Assembly (NCBI RefSeq): GCF_900021155.1
Contig: NZ_FCNT01000042.1
Span: 1 to 60,031 of the forward strand
Length of the DNA stretch: 60,031 nucleotides
DNA from: Alistipes sp. CHKCI003
Lineage (GTDB): Bacteria > Bacteroidota > Bacteroidia > Bacteroidales > Rikenellaceae
Direction of reading: 5' to 3'
Shown: positions 57,292 through 60,031 of the stretch, piece after piece
How the letters are laid out: each line of letters begins with the position of its first letter
How positions within the stretch are numbered: position 1 is the first letter of the stretch
Translations under genes and position numbers: made by a program
Notes under the pieces: model-generated
The model's input: the letters and a program-made list of their open reading frames with translations, nothing else
Told to the model about the DNA's origin: nothing
Database searches by the model: none

Positions 57292-57693
57292 TCAGATAAG
57301 TTGCAGTTCTTCACCAATCTTGCGAATTTCGCTTTTTATCATCTCCATACGCTCCTTTGACGGATGTTTAGTCCCACTGATATATTGTGCTAAAAGACTT
57401 TGAGCCAGCCCCAAACGGCGTGCGATTGCCGAAGCATTCAATTCCGGATGTTCGACAAATATTCTGTACAAAGAGTTCCGTTCTTTTTTCTCAAAAAAGC
57501 CGTCGAAACTTAAATCTTCGTCGATTTCAGGCCAATATATTCCGAAAGCATTCGTTTCGAAATGTTCTCGCTGGGCCGGAGTTGCATATTTCAACCGCGG
57601 ATAATCTTCGAACTTCTCACAAGCCTGCTGCCCTTCCGTCGTTTTGATCCACACAGCGTCATCCGTAAGCCATATTTTTTCTATATTTTTCAT
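57292..57693 (-). CDS. DUF2442-HTH antitoxin-like protein
   Basis: 133 residues. DUF2442 at ~5-60 (IWLTDDAVWIKTTEGQQ, YPRLKYATPAQREHFETNAFGIYWPEIDEDLS, split) and an HTH at ~80-120 (ASAIARRLGLAQSLLAQYISGTKHPSKE). Pairs with the DUF4160 gene upstream; such pairs are predicted toxin-antitoxin modules. AT-rich cargo inserted against the tail operon. Confidence 0.75.
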   Translation of the reverse strand: MKNIEKIWLTDDAVWIKTTEGQQACEKFEDYPRLKYATPAQREHFETNAFGIYWPEIDEDLSFDGFFEKKERNSLYRIFVEHPELNASAIARRLGLAQSLLAQYISGTKHPSKERMEMIKSEIRKIGEELQLI

Positions 57694-57701
57694 ATTGGAT
57701 T

Positions 57702-57942
57702 CTATTTATTTTTGTTGAAAAACTTATTCCAATGCGCGGCTATGATCTCTTGGTTCTCCTCAATGACCGCTTCTACCATTTTTTAATTCGGCGGGCTTCA
57801 AACCGTGATTCTCGACCATCTGGACGGGAAACAGTGTGAATTTTGCGCATATCTCTCCCTTTACGACATGCACGTGTATCGGTTCGTGGTCATTGGCATA
57901 AAAAAGGAACCGAAATCCGAAAAGTATAAATATTGTAGGCAT
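57702..57942 (-). pseudogene. DUF4160 toxin-like gene with frameshift
   Basis: From the ATG at 57942: MPTIFILFGFRFLFYANDHEPIHVHV is typical DUF4160. After GLKPAELK a run of six A (minus strand, 57779-57784) shifts the frame to a stop at 57760; with five A it reads MVEAVIEENQEIIAAHWNKFF to the TAG at 57702, the expected C-terminus. So the gene is broken, slippage-prone, or misread. Confidence 0.65.
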
Positions 57943-57962
57943 TGGTATTCGTTTTAACATCA

Positions 57963-57994
57963 CAAATATAGGTAATAAAAACATTACCTGCAAA
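57963..57994 (-). promoter_or_regulatory. DUF4160/DUF2442 promoter with palindromic operator
   Basis: TTTG (57991-57994), 20 bases, TATATTTG (57963-57970). The spacer holds AGGTAAT-AAAAAC-ATTACCT (57970-57989), a perfect 7-bp inverted repeat that suits autoregulation by the HTH antitoxin. Confidence 0.65.
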
Positions 57995-58044
57995 TATTTT
58001 ACCATAATTATTTTCCCTCCGCCGAAAAAAAACAGTAATAATCC

Positions 58045-58075
58045 TTGCATAATGTGCCGAGAGTTCGGACCTTTG
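58045..58075 (+). promoter_or_regulatory. shared phage promoter/operator, site G
   Basis: TTGCATAATGTGCCGA, 11 bases, TTTG. The leader begins with hairpin GGCTGT-GAAGTA-GCAGTC, like site D. Drives the tail tip gene, restoring transcription after the cargo insertion. Confidence 0.8.
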
Positions 58076-58117
58076 TCTTTGAAGGCTGTGAAGTAGCAGT
58101 CTGCTGATTCCGACGAA

Positions 58118-60031
58118 ATGACGATATACGATCCTTCCGGAGATATTATCATGGAGGCTCCTGTTTGCAAGGAAGCCGTTGTAAAGTACGTACTTATGGG
58201 GGATTATTACATTGATCTTCCCATAAAACTCGCACACATTCAACGTTTTCCACAAGGGGCGTACCTCATATACAAAGGTCGCAAATTCGACGTCATAGAC
58301 CCTATAAGTCCCGAATTCGACAACAATACAGGCGGATATAAATATTCATTGCGATTCGAAGCGCAGCAAAACCACATGAAACGATTTCCGTGCTTCTGGC
58401 TGGAAGGCCCGAATCCGGAAGCTGTTTTCCACAATACAACAGACCTCGAATCGTTCGGCAACCTCATTGTTGCCAACATGAATAAGGCGCTGGGTGTCGA
58501 AAATTGGAAAATGGGAGCGCTTCATGGCGTCGAACTTCCCGAAAAGACCAAACTCGTTTCATTCAACGGGGATTCTTGCTGGGACGCACTGACAAATATT
58601 GCCGAGACATTCGAAGTAGAATGGTGGACTACGGAAAACGATGCTACCGTTACCTTGCATTTCGGCAAGTTGGAATCGGGAACACCCGAGACGTTTCGAC
58701 GTGGTGAAGTAGTGCAGAATATCCCCGCACGAAAAGGCAATGATGACGAATACGGTACACGGTTTTATGTATTCGGTTCGAATCGGAACCTCACGAAAGA
58801 ATACGGTCAGGCAGGACAAGGAGGCATTACAAATCATGTCTCCGAAATCCGATTGCGTCTTCCCGACGGACAGCAGTATATTGATGCGCACCCCGACCTC
58901 GCAGCAAATGAGGTGGTTGCAAAAGTTGTTTTCTTTGAGGATATATATCCTAAAAATACGGAAACGATAACCTCCATTTCCACCATCGACCGGACGATTA
59001 TCGAAGGGCGGACCGACAAGGCATACATCATGTATTGCGAGGATACCCCTTTTCTGCCTTCGGATGTCATCGAGGGAGAAACGCTTGCAGCTCATTTCGA
59101 AACAGGCGACCTCGCAGGCAGGGATTTCGAACTCGCTTTACTTGATGAAAATAACCAGAAAATCGATCCGACAACATGGAAACCCGAAGACGGTTTCGCA
59201 AAGAAGTTCGAAATCATAGCCGAAGTAGAAACCTCTGGTGAGAGCCAGCTCATTATTCCTAATGATAATTTACGTCCGCGGGGTGCAGACGAAGAACAAG
59301 GCCCCGATAAATTCATACTTACAGGCGTCAAGCTGCCTGAAGATCGTATCCGTGAAGCTGAAGAAGAACTATTAAAAGTCGGCACGTCGTATGCAAAAAA
59401 ACACAGTAGCGATACGAACGTGTACGATTGCACAACAAATCCGGTATATTGTACACTGAATGATAAAAATTACGAAGCAGGACAAGCCGTTTTGTTGATG
59501 GACCCGCGATTCGGTGAAAATGGTCGGCTTTCGAGAGTCCAAGGATATGAAAAAAAGCTGTATAACGAATATATAGCCACCTATACGATTGGAGACAATA
59601 CCCCCTATTCTCGTCTCGGTAATATCGAATCCGATATTCATGCAACACTATATTCAAAAAGAATCGGGATTACGGCAGAAGGTATCTCCATCTATCTTAT
59701 CACCAGATACGATAATACAACAGCTTCCGACGTCAACGCATATTCTGCCAAACGCGCTCTTTGGGAGTTTGCCAATAAGCAGACTTCCGATACATTCAAT
59801 GGGACCATGACCTTTGAAAAAAGGTCTGTCCATACTAACGGCGTCCAATTCGGCGGCGACTTCGCTTCGGGTCTGACGGGTTTCGGAGGTCTGATCGACG
59901 GCGTCGGCAACGCCGAGCTTCAGAACATCACGGTGCGCGAATCTCTGACCGTTCCCTCTCTGAACTACAACCGGGTGGATATTTCCGTCGGGGACGACTG
60001 GTCCGCCCCGGGCGGAGGCATCGTCGCGGAA
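58118..60031 (+). CDS. tail tip / tail-associated protein (3' end outside window)
   Basis: 638 codons open to the window edge. N-terminal beta domains (VKYVLMGDYYIDLPIKLAHIQRF, KYSLRFEAQQNHMKRF) resemble the gp27-like hub found in phage tail tips; later parts (ALWEFANKQTSDTFNGTMTFEKR..., then GGLIDGVGNAELQNITVRESLTVPSL) resemble fibre-attachment segments of Bacteroides phages. Likely host-contact baseplate protein. Confidence 0.8.
   Translation, partial: MTIYDPSGDIIMEAPVCKEAVVKYVLMGDYYIDLPIKLAHIQRFPQGAYLIYKGRKFDVIDPISPEFDNNTGGYKYSLRFEAQQNHMKRFPCFWLEGPNPEAVFHNTTDLESFGNLIVANMNKALGVENWKMGALHGVELPEKTKLVSFNGDSCWDALTNIAETFEVEWWTTENDATVTLHFGKLESGTPETFRRGEVVQNIPARKGNDDEYGTRFYVFGSNRNLTKEYGQAGQGGITNHVSEIRLRLPDGQQYIDAHPDLAANEVVAKVVFFEDIYPKNTETITSISTIDRTIIEGRTDKAYIMYCEDTPFLPSDVIEGETLAAHFETGDLAGRDFELALLDENNQKIDPTTWKPEDGFAKKFEIIAEVETSGESQLIIPNDNLRPRGADEEQGPDKFILTGVKLPEDRIREAEEELLKVGTSYAKKHSSDTNVYDCTTNPVYCTLNDKNYEAGQAVLLMDPRFGENGRLSRVQGYEKKLYNEYIATYTIGDNTPYSRLGNIESDIHATLYSKRIGITAEGISIYLITRYDNTTASDVNAYSAKRALWEFANKQTSDTFNGTMTFEKRSVHTNGVQFGGDFASGLTGFGGLIDGVGNAELQNITVRESLTVPSLNYNRVDISVGDDWSAPGGGIVAE

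Overview
The window reads as an integrated temperate siphophage of a Bacteroidales host. The host call rests on promoters of the form TTTG, 19-21 bases, TAnnTTTG, on Bacteroidetes-type gene families (DUF4373, DUF5053, KilA-N/Bro regulators, a BIG_2 lipoprotein) and on moderate GC with AT-rich cargo. Genus is not determined; an Alistipes-like host is only a guess. No integrase for the main phage is visible, so its ends lie outside.

Layout. 1-11.0 kb (minus strand): early operon with recombination and replication genes (Rad52-like annealase, SSB, DUF4373 initiator, VRR-NUC nuclease), a methyltransferase, radical SAM protein, two near-identical PAPS-reductase-like genes each followed by a tiny remnant of a DNA cytosine methyltransferase, and a lectin-fold protein resembling diversity-generating retroelement targets. 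11.0-16.1 kb: two leader RNAs, two Panacea toxin-antitoxin pairs (one toxin split by an IS608-like element) and a Bro antirepressor. 16.1-23.4 kb: tRNA genes, a repeat protein and cargo, including a TIR/deoxyribosyltransferase-like gene with a zinc-ribbon partner and a surface lipoprotein behind a G10 tract. 23.4-26.7 kb: NYN ribonuclease, P63C, KilA-N and an HTH repressor. 26.7-40.0 kb (plus strand): early-late genes, TerS, TerL, portal, MuF, capsid, connectors, tail tube. 52.2-60.0 kb: tape measure, tail genes and an inverted DUF4160/DUF2442 pair.

The central observation is that 40,034-51,903 is a separate 11.9 kb mobile element inserted in the overlapping tail assembly chaperone genes. It lies between two copies of TATTCGC; removing it restores both chaperone reading frames exactly. 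It carries its own tyrosine integrase, excisionase-like protein, DnaB helicase, DUF6291 protein, repressor, Fic, ORF6N and Bro proteins and a small terminase subunit, but no large terminase, portal, capsid or tail gene. Its TerS matches the phage TerS closely in the C-terminal half and differs in the N-terminal DNA-binding half. This is the plan of a phage satellite (PICI-like) that borrows its helper's packaging motor, here lodged inside a gene its helper needs.

Phage and satellite appear wired together. Seven promoters (five phage, two satellite) share a 16-base element TTGCRTAATGTGCCGA set exactly 11 bases before the TTTG of the -7 box. Two leader RNAs, one in each genome, share a scaffold and each contains an antisense to the start codon of its own downstream gene, ending in an intrinsic terminator, as in the C4/CI antisense immunity RNAs of phages P1 and P4. 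A second pair of leader RNAs with covarying stems follows the same logic at 11.1-11.5 kb.
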